The position numbers and the translations under genes were made by a program. Below, piece after piece: positions 1 through 12,600 of a stretch of 64,000 nucleotides of DNA; positions within the stretch are counted from its first letter, which is position 1, and the number at the start of each line of letters is the position of its first letter. A model generated the notes under the pieces. That model saw only the letters and a list, made by a program, of their open reading frames with translations, did not search any database and was not told the DNA's origin. Source of the DNA: Phoronis australis (Eukaryota; Phoronida; Phoronidae); NCBI GenBank assembly GCA_002633005.1, contig NMRA01000178.1, positions 560,915-624,914 on the forward strand, given 5' to 3'.

Positions 1-3000
1 GAATCAGAAGACCACCTCTGACTCATATGATGCAAGCTAACTATGAAAAGGCCAGTCAGCCTGATCTTAAGTAATGGTGGTCAAACAATTTTTTACTTCC
101 CCATATTCTGAATATTGTGTTAAGAATGAAAACCATTTTCCATTAAGGTATGGGAAGGGGTCATATTTTGTATGGTTCAAACTTGAACAACTACATTTAG
201 GGTTTTGATTTCAGGAAATCAGTGTTAGCAAGAAAAATTGAACGCAAAACAAAGTGAAATACTTTCTCATAATGACGGCATTGTATGTTTGCCTGTGAAG
301 TTTCCCTACCATCCAGATCACTATCTGCTGATAATATCCATTGCCCACTCTTGTTCTACATAAGCAGGTGGTTAACAAAACCTTTACAGCATTCAAAGTT
401 ATTTCAGAGACAAGACAGTCTTTTGTGACAACATATCTATGTGTGATCAACAAAACCTCTTATGTCAAAAAGGGCGCTATCTTCAATGACATCTAACCAT
501 AGCACATAACTCAGGTCTTAATGTAAATTTATCAATACCAGTCACATTCTTTTCCTATTCTTCACACCTACAAACTGGTTAATTTATACTTGGTATGTCC
601 CAGTTGATGTGCTATACCACAACCAGACTTGACAACACCAAGTAAGTCAAGCATAGAAATATGTGGACATGAGCCCATGCTGCTTAAAAACCAACATTAT
701 ATGAGGGGTCAACCACGTGCAGATGCTTGAATACACCATTGAATAATATAATTTAAATATTCTGAAAGCAAGAAATATTTAGTAAAAGTAAAGAAATGAC
801 CATCAAGGAAAATGTGTCCCCAGTGTTATCTTGGCCCAGCAATATGTATACGGAAAAACGAAACCAGGTAAGACCAATAAAAAGCCACTCCTGTTGAGCC
901 TACCCATCCTTATTCAGCTAGGGTGAACTGTACAGTCTACACCTATGACATTGGGATTTTTACAGGAAAAACCCAGACCAGCTAAATTTGTTACAACTAC
1001 AAGAAAGTGAAATTACCAATAAAATGTATTAACATGGAATAGGATTGAGTCATAGATTTTACCAAGGTTCAGATTTTCATCCACTTTGATATAGAACCGA
1101 GAATGAATTCTTGGTATGCGTATTTTTTTAAAAACCTGTGAACAGGGGGATTGTAACACAAGCCATGTCCAGGTATAGATGTCATAGTCAGCATGTTCAA
1201 AAAGTCTTCCACAAACAGACATAGAGATTGTATTGACAGGGAGAACAAAGCCTGTTTTGTTTGTCTCCAGCCTATGAGGTGTGCTTAAAGCACCACAGGT
1301 AGATTAAATTACAGGTAAGCTGCCCTCCCTGACCTATTACCTTGCCTGGACCACAGTGTGCTGATCCCTAGAAAGGCCTCAAGTCTAGTGGCTATCCACC
1401 CATTCAACACAGAGAACTGTCATGAATGACTATGGTATACATGCCCAGGGACCATTAGGTTGGTGTGTATTTATAATGGGTCTGGTTGTTTAGGTGGGAG
1501 GTTGAACTTGTTTGTGTTGGATAAAGAAACACTATTCTTACTTCTAGACTTACTACATAACGAACTAATTTTGACATACATGACTGGAACAAGAAAGGTG
1601 ACTTTATTTCCAAAGTACTACATGTGTTACCAGTCAAAGGGTAACAGTGTGTGTTCAAAAATGTGACGAGCCAAATAAGTCTCCTTACAATGAAAACATC
1701 TGAGAATTATTATAATTGGTGAACTACAAATGAGTAAGATACATTCATTACACTGCTGTCATCAAGTCATTTTGGGCATAAATTAAATAGCTCTGTTAGT
1801 TCCTGAGTAAGCATTTTCAGCTATTTATGCACAGATCAAAGACCAGATACCAATAGAATGAAGAAATTCATGAGCCCTTAGAACCACCAATCTCTACATT
1901 CAAGTTGCATACCGGTAGTTGTTCATTCACTCAATAACAGTAAGAGCCTAGAGCCATCTAGACAAACAAACATTGTTGAACTAATTTTACCCCCTAATAG
2001 ATTTGCTACATTGCACTCAAAATTACATTTTAGTTGGTTTGACACTGTATAAAATCTTCAATTTGGGATAAAAATAATGGTTATTGAAAAACCGCCCATT
2101 TTTCTACTTTTCAACTAGGCTTAACCGCATTGCTGTGATTTTTTTTCTACACCATACCAAATGTTGTACGATGACATTTGTACTAATAAACACCATGCGC
2201 AAAACAAAATAAACAATTCAATAAGTGATTTTTGTTAAAAATCTTCACCAAATCAAACTCCATTTGTCCCGCTAAAAGATTGTATCACAAACTGAAAAAC
2301 TGTTGCCATAGTTACCCAGTAAACTTTGAAGGTTATATTTATAATGGAGCCACAAACAGATTTAATGTTTTACAAAAGAGTCCCTAAAAATATGTTAATT
2401 TATCCCTACAATATTTTTCAAATTTTACCAGGTAAAAATATAAATTTAAACTGAAAGTGACTGAAATGAAAAAGACTGTTTAATGAACATGGATAAAACA
2501 GTGTTTATTCATCACGGTTATCAGTGATTTGTCAACCCAAAAAGTTCCATGTGTTTAGCCCAGATAGCTGATAAAAATTATCAATAGTCACGGGAAAGGG
2601 ATTTACCCACGGCAAGATTTATTAATCATATGCTAAAGTTAGATTTTCAAGAAATTTCTTTTTGTTTACGGAGCACAATATTTGTAGCAGTTTCAGATGA
2701 CCAAATCAGTTTATATCGATCCAATAAAGGTTAATACCTTGAAATTTTTATTGAAATTTTGGCTTCTATGCTAAAACTTAAGACAAATATTTTTGTTACA
2801 GATTTTTAAGAAATTTCAGCTGTGCCTTAAACTTAAACTGATCTTTCCCACCGCACCTAATGGTGGTCCCCGATTGTGAGAACCAGTTAGGCTACTGAAT
2901 AACAGGGGTTTTATTACTTAAATATTTCACATAATTATACACAATCAAACTGAATTAAAAATACATCATTATCCATTTACTAACAGTCTGACACAAGATG

Positions 3001-3380
3001 CAATTGTTTAGGAACCAGGTAACAGTTACTTATGTTGCTACAAAGTTTCACGTTACTTGCCCAGACATGAAGGCCTACCTGTTGAAAGCAAACACACGTG
3101 CTAAGCTACCAGTCTGCGGTGTTCTGTTTCCTCATGAATATTACAGGAAAGTTTTTAGTATTGTTGGCGAATGACGCAAGAGTGACTTATCAAGTATCAC
3201 GAAATAGACATTGTCACTACAAGGTGATGAACGAATTCTCCCAGTCTCTGGTGAACGACTGGTAATTCGGGACTGCTGAACGAACCGGTAACGATGCTAG
3301 CCATTAGTATTAGCCCACCCTTAAGGTCTATAAGATACTGAATTCGTTGTATCACAGATCGCCGTTAAGTACAAATGTAC
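1..3380. other. Non-coding stretch, no gene recognised
   Basis: AT-rich DNA with only short, unconvincing open frames on either strand and no exon-like block with flanking splice signals. If the candidate minus-strand first exon at 3385-3438 is real, this stretch would be its first intron. A partial copy of the foldback family seen at 11672 and 54613 is visible near 2878-2910 (the GAGAACCAGTT arm followed by CTGAATAAC). Confidence 0.5.
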
Positions 3381-3384
3381 TCAC

Positions 3385-3438
3385 CAAAACTTGTAGAAAC
3401 ACCAAATAGCTAAATCTTTGGAAGCACGAAGGAGACAT
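3385..3438 (-). CDS. Candidate first coding exon of an unidentified minus-strand gene
   Basis: On the minus strand an ATG at 3438 opens 18 codons (MSPSCFQRFSYLVFLQVL) and runs straight into a consensus donor (TTTTG then GTGAGT). The peptide has a hydrophobic stretch like the start of a signal peptide. About 130 bp upstream on the same strand a TATA-like CTATATATGG sits near 3564-3573. The rest of the gene would lie to the left, beyond or inside an AT-rich intron, and I see no second exon. Support is the promoter-ATG-donor arrangement only; it could be chance. Confidence 0.28.
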
Positions 3439-3559
3439 GGTTGAAACGACTAGTAAATTTCCTTACTCCCGGAGATACACTCCGCAACTACGCTCTCTGG
3501 CCGATTTCTAGCTACAACTTGTTTCAGAACTTATTACTCGTGTCCACTGCGCATGTCTG

Positions 3560-3575
3560 CTACCATATATAGAGA
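3560..3575 (-). promoter_or_regulatory. TATA-like element for a candidate minus-strand promoter
   Basis: Read on the minus strand the bases are CTCTATATATGG. A GC-containing stretch with GCGCAG follows roughly 25-30 bp downstream, a plausible start-site distance. The candidate ATG (3438) and donor lie further down. This is a pattern match only. Confidence 0.3.
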
Positions 3576-4055
3576 AATACTCCACGCCCCGTTATGATTG
3601 ACAACCCTTGAAGCAATTTTATGAATGAAAAGTCTGGGCTTGGCCCTTCCATTGTGAACTCAAATGGTGATTAGTGGTGGCGTAGATGTATTGGATTAGT
3701 CACGGATATACCAGAACATTGTATGTAGAACTTATTAACCCTTTGAAGCAAAGCCATAATCGACAGTTCCTCCACGATCAGTTCTATGCTAATCCCGGGT
3801 GAGAAAATTGTAGTGAAAATATTGTCCCGGAAATAATATTTTAGTTTCAGCTCACCCCACCGATACGGTTAGGAAGGGCGTCAATGTTTACATTTGCTTT
3901 TCCGCTTTTTATGATCAGATGTACCCTCTTTTTGCTGCAAAAACATTGTTTTCGAAAGAACGAAGATAAAACTTTTCAAGGTGCACACTACACAACACGT
4001 GTTAAAACGGGTGAAAAGTGGCCTTGCCAGTGAAAACAGGGTTTCTGATCACGAC

Positions 4056-4175
4056 ATGGCCGCGGAGTCGAATTCACAACCACAGCGCGTGCAGTCTAAC
4101 GAGCTAAAATATGACACTGACACTGTATTGAACTGGTTACCGGCCTTGATGTCAGTGAATGTCTGGCACACAAAG
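4056..4175 (+). CDS. Candidate first coding exon of an unidentified plus-strand gene
   Basis: An ATG in strong Kozak context (GAC ATG G) opens 40 codons beginning MAAESNSQPQRVQ and containing DTDTVLNWLPALMSVN. The frame ends exactly in phase 0 at a consensus donor (ACAAAG then GTGAGT). The block is locally richer in CpG than its surroundings, as first exons often are. The frame is also open upstream to an ATG at 3981, but 4056 is the better start. I do not recognise the protein and found no convincing second exon before FBXO42, which converges from the right. It may be real, or a chance open frame with a good donor. Confidence 0.35.
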
Positions 4176-4199
4176 GTGAGTTGTATTTGAAATAAAATC

Positions 4200-5270
4200 A
4201 CAAAAACTGCCTATTTTCTTCTTTTATGACTCTGACCAATTCAACAAAAATCGTAAACATGAATTTTCGGCCCTAAAACTGACGTTGCCCCTTTAATTAA
4301 GACCTAGAAGACATTCTCTTACTGAGACTGACAAAAAGGATATGCCCGTCTTAGTCCTATCATATAATTAGCGCAAAGAAAAACGGCAAGTGAATAGTAG
4401 AACGTATATGTCCAACAACTAAATGGGACTTTTGACCTGTGACTAGTGTCATGAGTTATTGTGAAGTATCTGCTAGTACATAACGATATCACATTCAACT
4501 GAATAATCAATAAATTAATTTAGAAACCTCGCCAAGTTTCATTTCCAGTTCTTCTTTTGGTTGGGTATACAATTGGTCATTTTTTAGACATTCTTTGTCA
4601 CTGCTAAAATGGTTCGGTCGCACACACGAGCAAAGATACAATATAAACGTCATACATAAACTTAAGGCGCTGTATAAAGCTATCAACAGGAGAAATTATT
4701 ATAAAAATCAAAGAGAGGCTAATGGTCACATTTTCAAAAAAGAAAATAGAGCTGAGACGCGGAAAAATGATGCGGGATTTGTCACTTTTTTTAAACATCG
4801 TATGGCAAATTGTGGCGTTTGAAACCTTTCTTACCTGGGTTTGTGCGGCTTTTCAAAGTGAGCTTGGGTTTCAGAGTCGAGATAAAGACCAGAACCAACT
4901 GAACTCTTTTTAGTCAAACAATGAACGCTACAGTTACATATTGGGACACGCCACCTTCGAGAATTCTTATCCAATAACTTTTTAAAAATTGAACAGTTGC
5001 AAAATTGTACTCTGTTCCACTTCCCGCCTGCTAGCAAAATGTACGAAAGTTGGTGCCAATTTCTCACAATTAAGCTAAGAGTTTATATGGTTCTTGCCAT
5101 TCTGCAGACTACTTCCATGTGCTCGTTTTTAACATGGTGCTGAATTGATGTCTTATTTCTATTTAACTTTTAACCGAATTATTAAATATTGCAACATAGA
5201 CGAAACACTGAGAGCGTAACATTTCATATTAGATTCTAGCGACGTAGGAAAGAATGCAAATGACTTCCAA
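4200..5270. other. Non-coding stretch
   Basis: No exon-like block, RNA gene or clear repeat seen. The short open frames here lack coding character or splice context. Confidence 0.4.
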
Positions 5271-5584
5271 CATAGGCGGATTTAGGGGGGCCCAGCCCCC
5301 CCCCCTTTGGCTGCCGCAAACAAAATGAAACAGCAACAGCGCAAAGCGTGAGGAGATCTAACTAGGACCGGTAGTGGAGAAGAAAGTGGGTCTCAGACCT
5401 CAGATCGCAGCGGGATCGCGTTCCCGTTTTTTTTTTTTTTAGTCGATAGATTTTCCGAACGGAAGGTTCATACTCCCGGCCTCCGCTACTTTCGAGACGC
5501 GGTACACATACCGACCGCGCTTCGCCCGGTTCTCCAAGGCAACATGATGCCCCCCCCCCCTTACGGTATCCTAGATCCGCCACT
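5271..5584. mobile_element. Non-autonomous DNA transposon with GGCGGAT-type terminal inverted repeats
   Basis: The left end reads GGCGGATTTAGGGGGG. The right end, reverse-complemented, reads GGCGGATCTAGGATACC, so the termini are inverted copies. The interior (about 310 bp) is much more GC-rich than the flanks, with C-runs and G-runs next to both termini, and has no transposase. Ends of this style are common among short inverted-repeat elements of invertebrates. The superfamily cannot be assigned, and no clean target duplication was identified. Confidence 0.55.
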
Positions 5585-5599
5585 GTACAAGTGCTCCAA

Positions 5600-8500
5600 A
5601 GAAAGCATTTAGATCAGTCTTTTTGAAAAAAAACTTTTGTTGTAGAACATCTACAGTTACCAAACTAGGCTCAGTTTTCGTTAATCAGAAAATGAGAAGT
5701 GACACACCTCGGAACTGTCATTTCGCAATTGCTCGAGGCCAGGCTTTGCTTACCTTACCACGAACATCCACTTCTGGTCTGCAACCGCAATTTAAAAGCA
5801 TACAAAACCCGGTTTTGGCCTAATAGCAGATATTGATAACCCTCGAAAACCATCAAACGTTTGGAGGAAATTTTGAAAACTCCTTTCGAACCCTGCTAAA
5901 AGGGCAAGCGTGACCTACGCTTTATGCGAATTTCAAGGCAACTGTGGGGAAACACCACCCACCAAGAACTACAATATCCAATCTATGACATGAGTTTTTA
6001 GTTGATTCCTACTTTCATCTTCCAAGATATTGACGCCAATGGTGCATTAACAGGTCAAGAGCGAGGATTGTCTGAAATCGTCAAAACAGGATTCAGTACT
6101 CTTTTAATTAACAAAATGTATTTTCTGCGGATTTATTGCACTTTACATAGGCGGGTGTAAGTGGGCTCAGAGGTTCCCACACGGACACCATAAAAAACGC
6201 CATCGGTGTTTCGTTTTTAGGCCTGACGAGGACTAGTTCCCCAAAAACATGAAATTGTGATTGGGCCCCTTTCACGTGTTCCGCCAATGCCTCATGGTGA
6301 AAATAGGCATGAAACACAGTTCACGTTTCAGTGGCATTTTGAACATAAGGCCAGGAAGGTTTCGAATACTACGGTCTTAACCGACTCCATTGTCCTCCTC
6401 TATCGCAGAGTGAACATTCCGTCAATGTTAGAGATCACCGGAGGGTTAATACTTCAGTAAACCGCAGAACCCGTCTGTCTTCATTCACAGATTAGTCTTG
6501 AAACTGCACCAAGATCACATTCAGTCACCTATTCATCGATCAATACGCGTGGTTTCATTCATTGGCGCGGCGAACCTTTGAACGCTCATAGTTTCATGGG
6601 ACATTATGTTTGTATTAGAGCGTGATTGTGAATAGATTTATTGGTTTTTTAACACCAGACTGACAATACGCTCTACTTCATGACATAATAAAATGCCTTG
6701 TACACCAAATGACGTAGGATAACACTTTCACGTCCTCTGTTGTGAGCAACAATTGTTCAATTTGGGATTCAATAGTTTGCCGACAGGGACTAAACAAGTC
6801 GTCCAACAAAGGAGCGTACGAAGAATATACTACACTCCTTGGTCGAGCTGAGCTCAGAATATAGTTTCAGGTGCACATCATTAGGAATTACCACCAAAAA
6901 GTAAATACACTGACAATATTGTTGCCGATGGGCGCTCAAAAGTCATACGCCTTTTTCGGGTATGCGAAAGCGCACCACACACCGAAGGCTGCTTTTTCCC
7001 TTAGCACACAACGCCCCCTATTGGATTCATGATATACTATTCCAGTAGATTTGTTACTCTGCAGTCAAGCTAATTCATAGGTTTAGAAATCACTGATACC
7101 TATGGTAAATTTCATCAACAAATACACGCCCATCAGTTGAATAACAAACATTTAAAACGTCATCTCGCTTATGAATTGTAAAAAACAACACTAAATGTAA
7201 CTAGGAACTATATGGAGCTGAGAAATTTTTCTGTTCTAAGAAATCCCGCCACACAAGTCATCATATACAACGGAGCAACAATATTTCATGCGAGTTTCTC
7301 ATATACAGCACAATTATTTGTCAGTAAGGAAATCCTAACAATTTGGTATGCCTGAACTCAGCGCGAGTCCTGTGATCTCTGCACCCTTGGCTTATCATTA
7401 AATTGTGCCATTGTCACAGCAAAGATGTGTTCAAATGTAAACTCTGCACTCTGGTAATGGAGATTTGTGTGTTCAACTCCGAGGGTCTTTGCTTCAACCT
7501 AGTCAGTAGGCACTCAATCAAAAATGCGTGACAGCTATTAGAATGTTTATTTGACTGGCAGTTCACAACTCCTTTAATATAAAATATGGATGGATTGACT
7601 GAAGATAAAATACCAGACAAGTATATAAAATGCAAAATGCCCCAGCATGTTCATTGCCTGTAATTATCCAACAAAACCACTCAGCTTGTTCATTTGTAAA
7701 TCCATTGGATTTTGGTTGCAAAAGTTTCCTCAAATTCGAATACAGATAAACAGATAGCCAAAATTGTACTTTTCCGATTTCATTGCTCACTGCATAAATA
7801 AAAAAGTTCAATACAAACTGTGAAATTAATAAGTTGCGCTTTCTTTCTTTGTGATTACTTTTCTTGAAACTTTTTGTAAACTGATATGTCACTAACTCGC
7901 CATAGTGTGTTCTAAATTAAAGTAACTTTACTGTTCCCAACAAGGGCAGCCGTGAATTAAGGTTCCTAAAACTTTATAATGTACGTAGGACCAAGAATAT
8001 TTTCCATAATTTCAAACCAAAAGTTTCATTAATCTCAATGACTTCGAAAAGGTCGTCATGAAACTGGCTGCCCACTCTGAAATAATGTATACAGCATGCA
8101 AAAGCACCCTATATTGAGCAGACCTACTTCCCTGAAAGAAACAATTGGTACTGTATTAAAGACAGCATTTAGTTGAGAAGAAACCTGAACCTACACAAGA
8201 ACTTGTCAATTGAGATTGTACCTATGCGTGACCTAGGCAGAAACTGTAAGGCAAAAACTTGTCCTTGGCAGTGAGATCACTATGGGAGACATTTGTTAAG
8301 TTAAAAATGCATCACAGTTTGGTCGCACTTTGGCGCCAAAGAACTGCCAATGACTGCTGAATAACTGCTGAGTGATGCATCTTTAAAAAAACTGAACACA
8401 TGCTACCCACATTACATCGTGTCAACTTCAATAAAGTAACAACAGTTGGTATGATAAGCAGTAGAATTTTAAAATTTTCAAAATCAGCTAATGACTGCAA

Positions 8501-8856
8501 TTTGCAACCCCTTTCCAACTGCTAGGTACATTTGTTTTTAAAACACAAGCTATGTCAATGATAACAGTATACTTGTTGTACTGTAGAAAACTCTTTTCAG
8601 ATTTTTACAAGTATCATTCTTGTCTGAGATGATCACTAAACAAAAAAGCTACAACAATATCCCTGTCTCCCTTATTACCCAACTAATAGATAACTGCTAC
8701 CATTGAGCATTTGTGGTTGGCTGTCAGTGAGCAGCACAGTAGATGTAGACAGGAATTGGGACACATACTGTTTAAGAAAGTGAACACAAATTAGTCTTGG
8801 CAACTAAGCCATGAAGCTCTTTGTTCGACACAACAGCCCAATACACACATTGATTT
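5600..8856. other. Non-coding stretch, probably including the FBXO42 3' UTR at its right end
   Basis: No recognisable exon on either strand. The FBXO42 stop codon is at 8857-8859 on the minus strand, so its 3' UTR must run leftward into this interval. I could not fix a polyadenylation site. Confidence 0.4.
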
Positions 8857-9618
8857 TCACATCGCTTGAGAAGACATGGGTGTAATGAAGAAAACACCAC
8901 CATTAATATCATGGCTGGATATGCTGACCCCTCTCTGCATGCTGTTAAGATCTGCTAGTAGTCCCCCAAACATGATTAGTTCCCCACGGCCCTGGATGAG
9001 CGAGTAGAATATTGTCTCATCTGGCGGTGTGCCGCACAAGTTCTCCACGACAGGAAGCCACCTAACCGTACAGGTCAGCACTACTTTGTCAATGTCCAAA
9101 ACATGCAACTGAGTCACATTTCGGTTATTTTTACCCGACTGTGCACCAACAGATGTCTCTTGAGATGCCGAGCCAGCTGGCTTGCCACGGAATCTCTCCT
9201 CATACCTTTGCAGAGCTTCTAACTGCTTCTGCCTGTCCTTCATAGAATTAGGGCGAATAGAAGGCATGCCTGGCCTGAGCCCAGCATATGGCCTACTGGG
9301 CCGGGGTCGACTAGGGTGTCGTGACGACGCAGTGTCAGCCTCCTCTTCAGAACTCTCACTGCTGTCTAAATGTCTTTTATTGGGAAGAGGAGGAACATTG
9401 TTTTGACTAGTGGACGGTAACTCCGGGTTTGAACCGCACTGATTAGCTCCGTCGTATCGTTGCGACGGTCTCCGGAAACGGTGATCAACAAGGTTTCTAG
9501 CATGATGTCGGGAGTCGTTTGATGGGATATTCCCCGTGTCGCGTGATGGACTATTCCCCGCATCAGCTGATGTGAGTGGCTTGGAGGATTTACTGAGGAA
9601 CACTATTTTGTCACCAAC
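8857..9618 (-). CDS. FBXO42: FBXO42 exon 8: disordered linker and conserved C-terminal block
   Basis: After a TTGGTTTCAG acceptor the frame runs 253 codons to a TGA. The first about 150 residues are low-complexity (Ser, Arg, Pro, Asn), including [10 protein letters not shown]. The last about 90 residues include [12 protein letters not shown] and [14 protein letters not shown], matching the conserved end of FBXO42. That block resembles a closing Kelch blade. Confidence 0.85.
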   Translation of the reverse strand, partial: VGDKIVFLSKSSKPLTSADAGNSPSRDTGNIPSNDSRHHARNLVDHRFRRPSQRYDGANQCGSNPELPSTSQNNVPPLPNKRHLDSSESSEEEADTASSRHPSRPRPSRPYAGLRPGMPSIRPNSMKDRQKQLEALQRYEERFRGKPAGSASQETSVGAQSGKNNRNVTQLHVLDIDKVVLTCTVRWLPVVENLCGTPPDETIFYSLIQGRGELIMFGGLLADLNSMQRGVSISSHDINGGVFFITPMSSQAM

Positions 9619-12600
9619 CTGAAACCAATTATACATTCATTAGTCTTTCCATAAATAGTGAAAAGGTCAATTAAAGCACAGAATCACTGTCTGAAAATGT
9701 TAATGAAAAGTCGTCAAGATGTTGTATTTACTTTATAATGCACAACAGACTACTCAGTAACTGATCTTATTACTTTTGTCATTGGAGACCTTCTGCCTTT
9801 TGCAACCAAGAAAAACTTGTAAAAGAAGCAGACAACAACAAATAACATGTGAAACTCCAGTGGCAGGAAAACAAGACAGCAAATGTACCTGAAGCATGTT
9901 TGCAGCATTGTGGTTATATATAGCCCGATTCAAGTGTCATTGAGTAGTCAGGAACGGACCTATTGCAAAGCTTAATTTGAGGGTTTAACCGTTAAAGCTG
10001 TATTTCACTGAGACTTACTTCCACTATGCCTACACACAAACACCCAAACACAAAAAGCTAAACAAAAACCACTCCAAGTGCTCATGTGTAGGCCTTTATG
10101 TGAGATGCTAAAACGCACCTATATGAAGGACTAAACTGACGCGACTGAAACTTGAAAGGCAAGTTTTTTAGTCTTGTATAGAGCAGGGCTTGGAATGACC
10201 AATGACAAAAAAGCGGAAACTTTTACGGCCCAAATCATGTCCGATAACCAGCCTTTGAAATGGTCAATGTGAACCTTTCCGCGACAAAAATTGGGAGGAA
10301 AAAAAAAAAAAACGTTACCACCATCAGTAGCATGCGTCTGCGTCCTTTTCGCTCGCCCGTCCACTCCCAACCCACACAAATTTGGCTGCAGAGCGGTAGT
10401 ATTTGTCGCCGCGCTTAACAATATCACGAGCCGCCATTGAAAATCAGACCACGCTTTACCCAGATGCCCCGGCAATGTTGACAATTTACGTTCCTCCGAA
10501 ACATAAAGACTTCCGCTTTCCGAGGTGAACGTCATCTGCAACGCCGCGGTAAGAAAGGAATTTGCCGCGGAAATTTCATATCAAATCTGATTTTTTTACG
10601 CGGAAATATTATAAAAAAAGCGGAAAGCACATTTCAAAAAAGCGGAAATCCGCGTTTCTGGGGAAAATTCCAAGCCCTGATAGAGAAATCCAATGTTCCT
10701 GAAAAAGTTCTCTCTGTGTATTTTTGATTGGCACATGCTGATGTCAGACAGCACACAGGGTGAAGTTACAGAAATTCAGACAACGTTTTTGCTTGTACAA
10801 GAAAGGAATATGGTAAAATCACCAACTTCAGGCAAGAACAATTATTGCTAAAATTAGCCTTTTCCATCTTTCCAAGTCAACTCACTATATTGTGAACGTC
10901 ATCGATTTCTCGAAACATTGTCCACTGACAGCTAACACTTTAGAAATTTAAAACACTTATTTGGTGTAACTTAATCTATTATGACCAAAATAAGAAAATC
11001 AAAACTACATTGCCTTCCCTCTTGTGGTCAAATTTGATGATACTTTACCATATGTTCCCAGACACCAAAGCGAAGAAACGACAGCAGTGTACATTTATTT
11101 ACCTTGCAACCAGCGTGACTGAGTATGGGTGGGGGAGAGTGCTCAATATCGAGCACTGTAATCTCAAACCACTTCCATGGCACTCTCGCCATGCTCAACA
11201 TCCACACGTCGTTAAATTGCTGTAAAAGACACAATGTGACATCACTTATGACCTTGTGACTCTAACTGAATGGTTCAGTCAGAGGAATAGTAGCCATACG
11301 CCAAACACACATATATACATACTCCATATTTGCCCAAGGCTGCACTTTTGGCCCATATAACGCAACCAAACTAAAAAGACACTCATTGACTTTATGCGAG
11401 TATCACTTTGAACAACATTTCTGATAAGCTGTAAAAAGCAAAACTAAAATTGAGAATGAGATGTTTCTTTTCCAGGTTGCCACCTGCATTTTTTATTGCT
11501 AGTGATTAAAAGACCACCTATTGCATGTGTTGTGATTAGGATTTTGACAATTTCTAGACTGTGTTTACATGAAGTGCACTGGACCTCAGTGGTGGCAAAG
11601 TGGAGGGAGTACTGAAACATTCGGGTGTAATCAACAGATCTGAGTCGTGGCATGTGAAGCCATTGCTTTAATTGGTAACAATCCGATATAACGTGCCCGA
11701 TTTTTGAGAACCAGTTTTCTCCACTGAATAACGGACATCAAACTGGTTCTCAAAATACGGGCATGTTATATCAGACTATTGCCATTACTTCTACATAATA
11801 CTCTTGGACAGACAGCAACACACCCATCTAAAGTTCATTGAATTTTTAATCACGAATTTGTGTTTTATCCACAAATACAAACACTTAAACTTCTTCAGTG
11901 CTCATCAGAATGAGCACGGAAGAAGCCGCAGGAAGTTTTGGACGTGAACTCTACTCACACTGTTAGGACCACCAGAGCCACCCAGCACAAGAATATGTTT
12001 GTCGTCAATGACCACCTGAAAGAAAAATAAAATGAAAGGTTACGCGAGGTGACCCAAAATTGTCCTCACCCTTCAGTACACAGTGGGAGTGACCGTTCAG
12101 TTCCCAGGCCTTCTGTATGGTTACATCTTGCTGTGAAAATAGGCATTTAAGTCATCATATTTTCTGTATGAACGGAAACGACAAATGACTCGGCTTCATT
12201 TGGAGAATTAAAATTTATCACAAAATGCTGCAGCAAACTCTAAAGCACCAAAGAAGTTTTGTTTTAAAGATTTTATTCTTTCACTGACCATCTCTTCATG
12301 AATTTAAACCAGTAATATTGTTCCTAAGTCACTAAACAACGCAGTTATTGTGATTTGAAATATGAGAATATTTTTGGGCCACCTTGTACATCAGGGTATA
12401 ATTGGGCTAGTTACCATAATATTTTTCATGAGTCTTGACACAGACCAGAACCAAATATGCACTTCAGAAACAATAGTTTTCAGAATAACATAAACAGACT
12501 TCTGTACAACTCTTCCACGATTGGATTAACATTTTCCTAGAATTATTTGGCTATTCAGTCGAACTTTTGTAGCAATAAAATAGCGTTTTTTTGTCAAACA

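Noticed and set aside
7563-7892. 109-codon minus-strand open frame
   Set aside because: Composition is that of translated AT-rich non-coding DNA; no domain and no supporting splice sites.
10131-10541. 136-codon minus-strand open frame
   Set aside because: It runs through the terminal repeat and interior of a non-autonomous transposon, has a poly-Phe stretch from an A-run, and matches no family I know.
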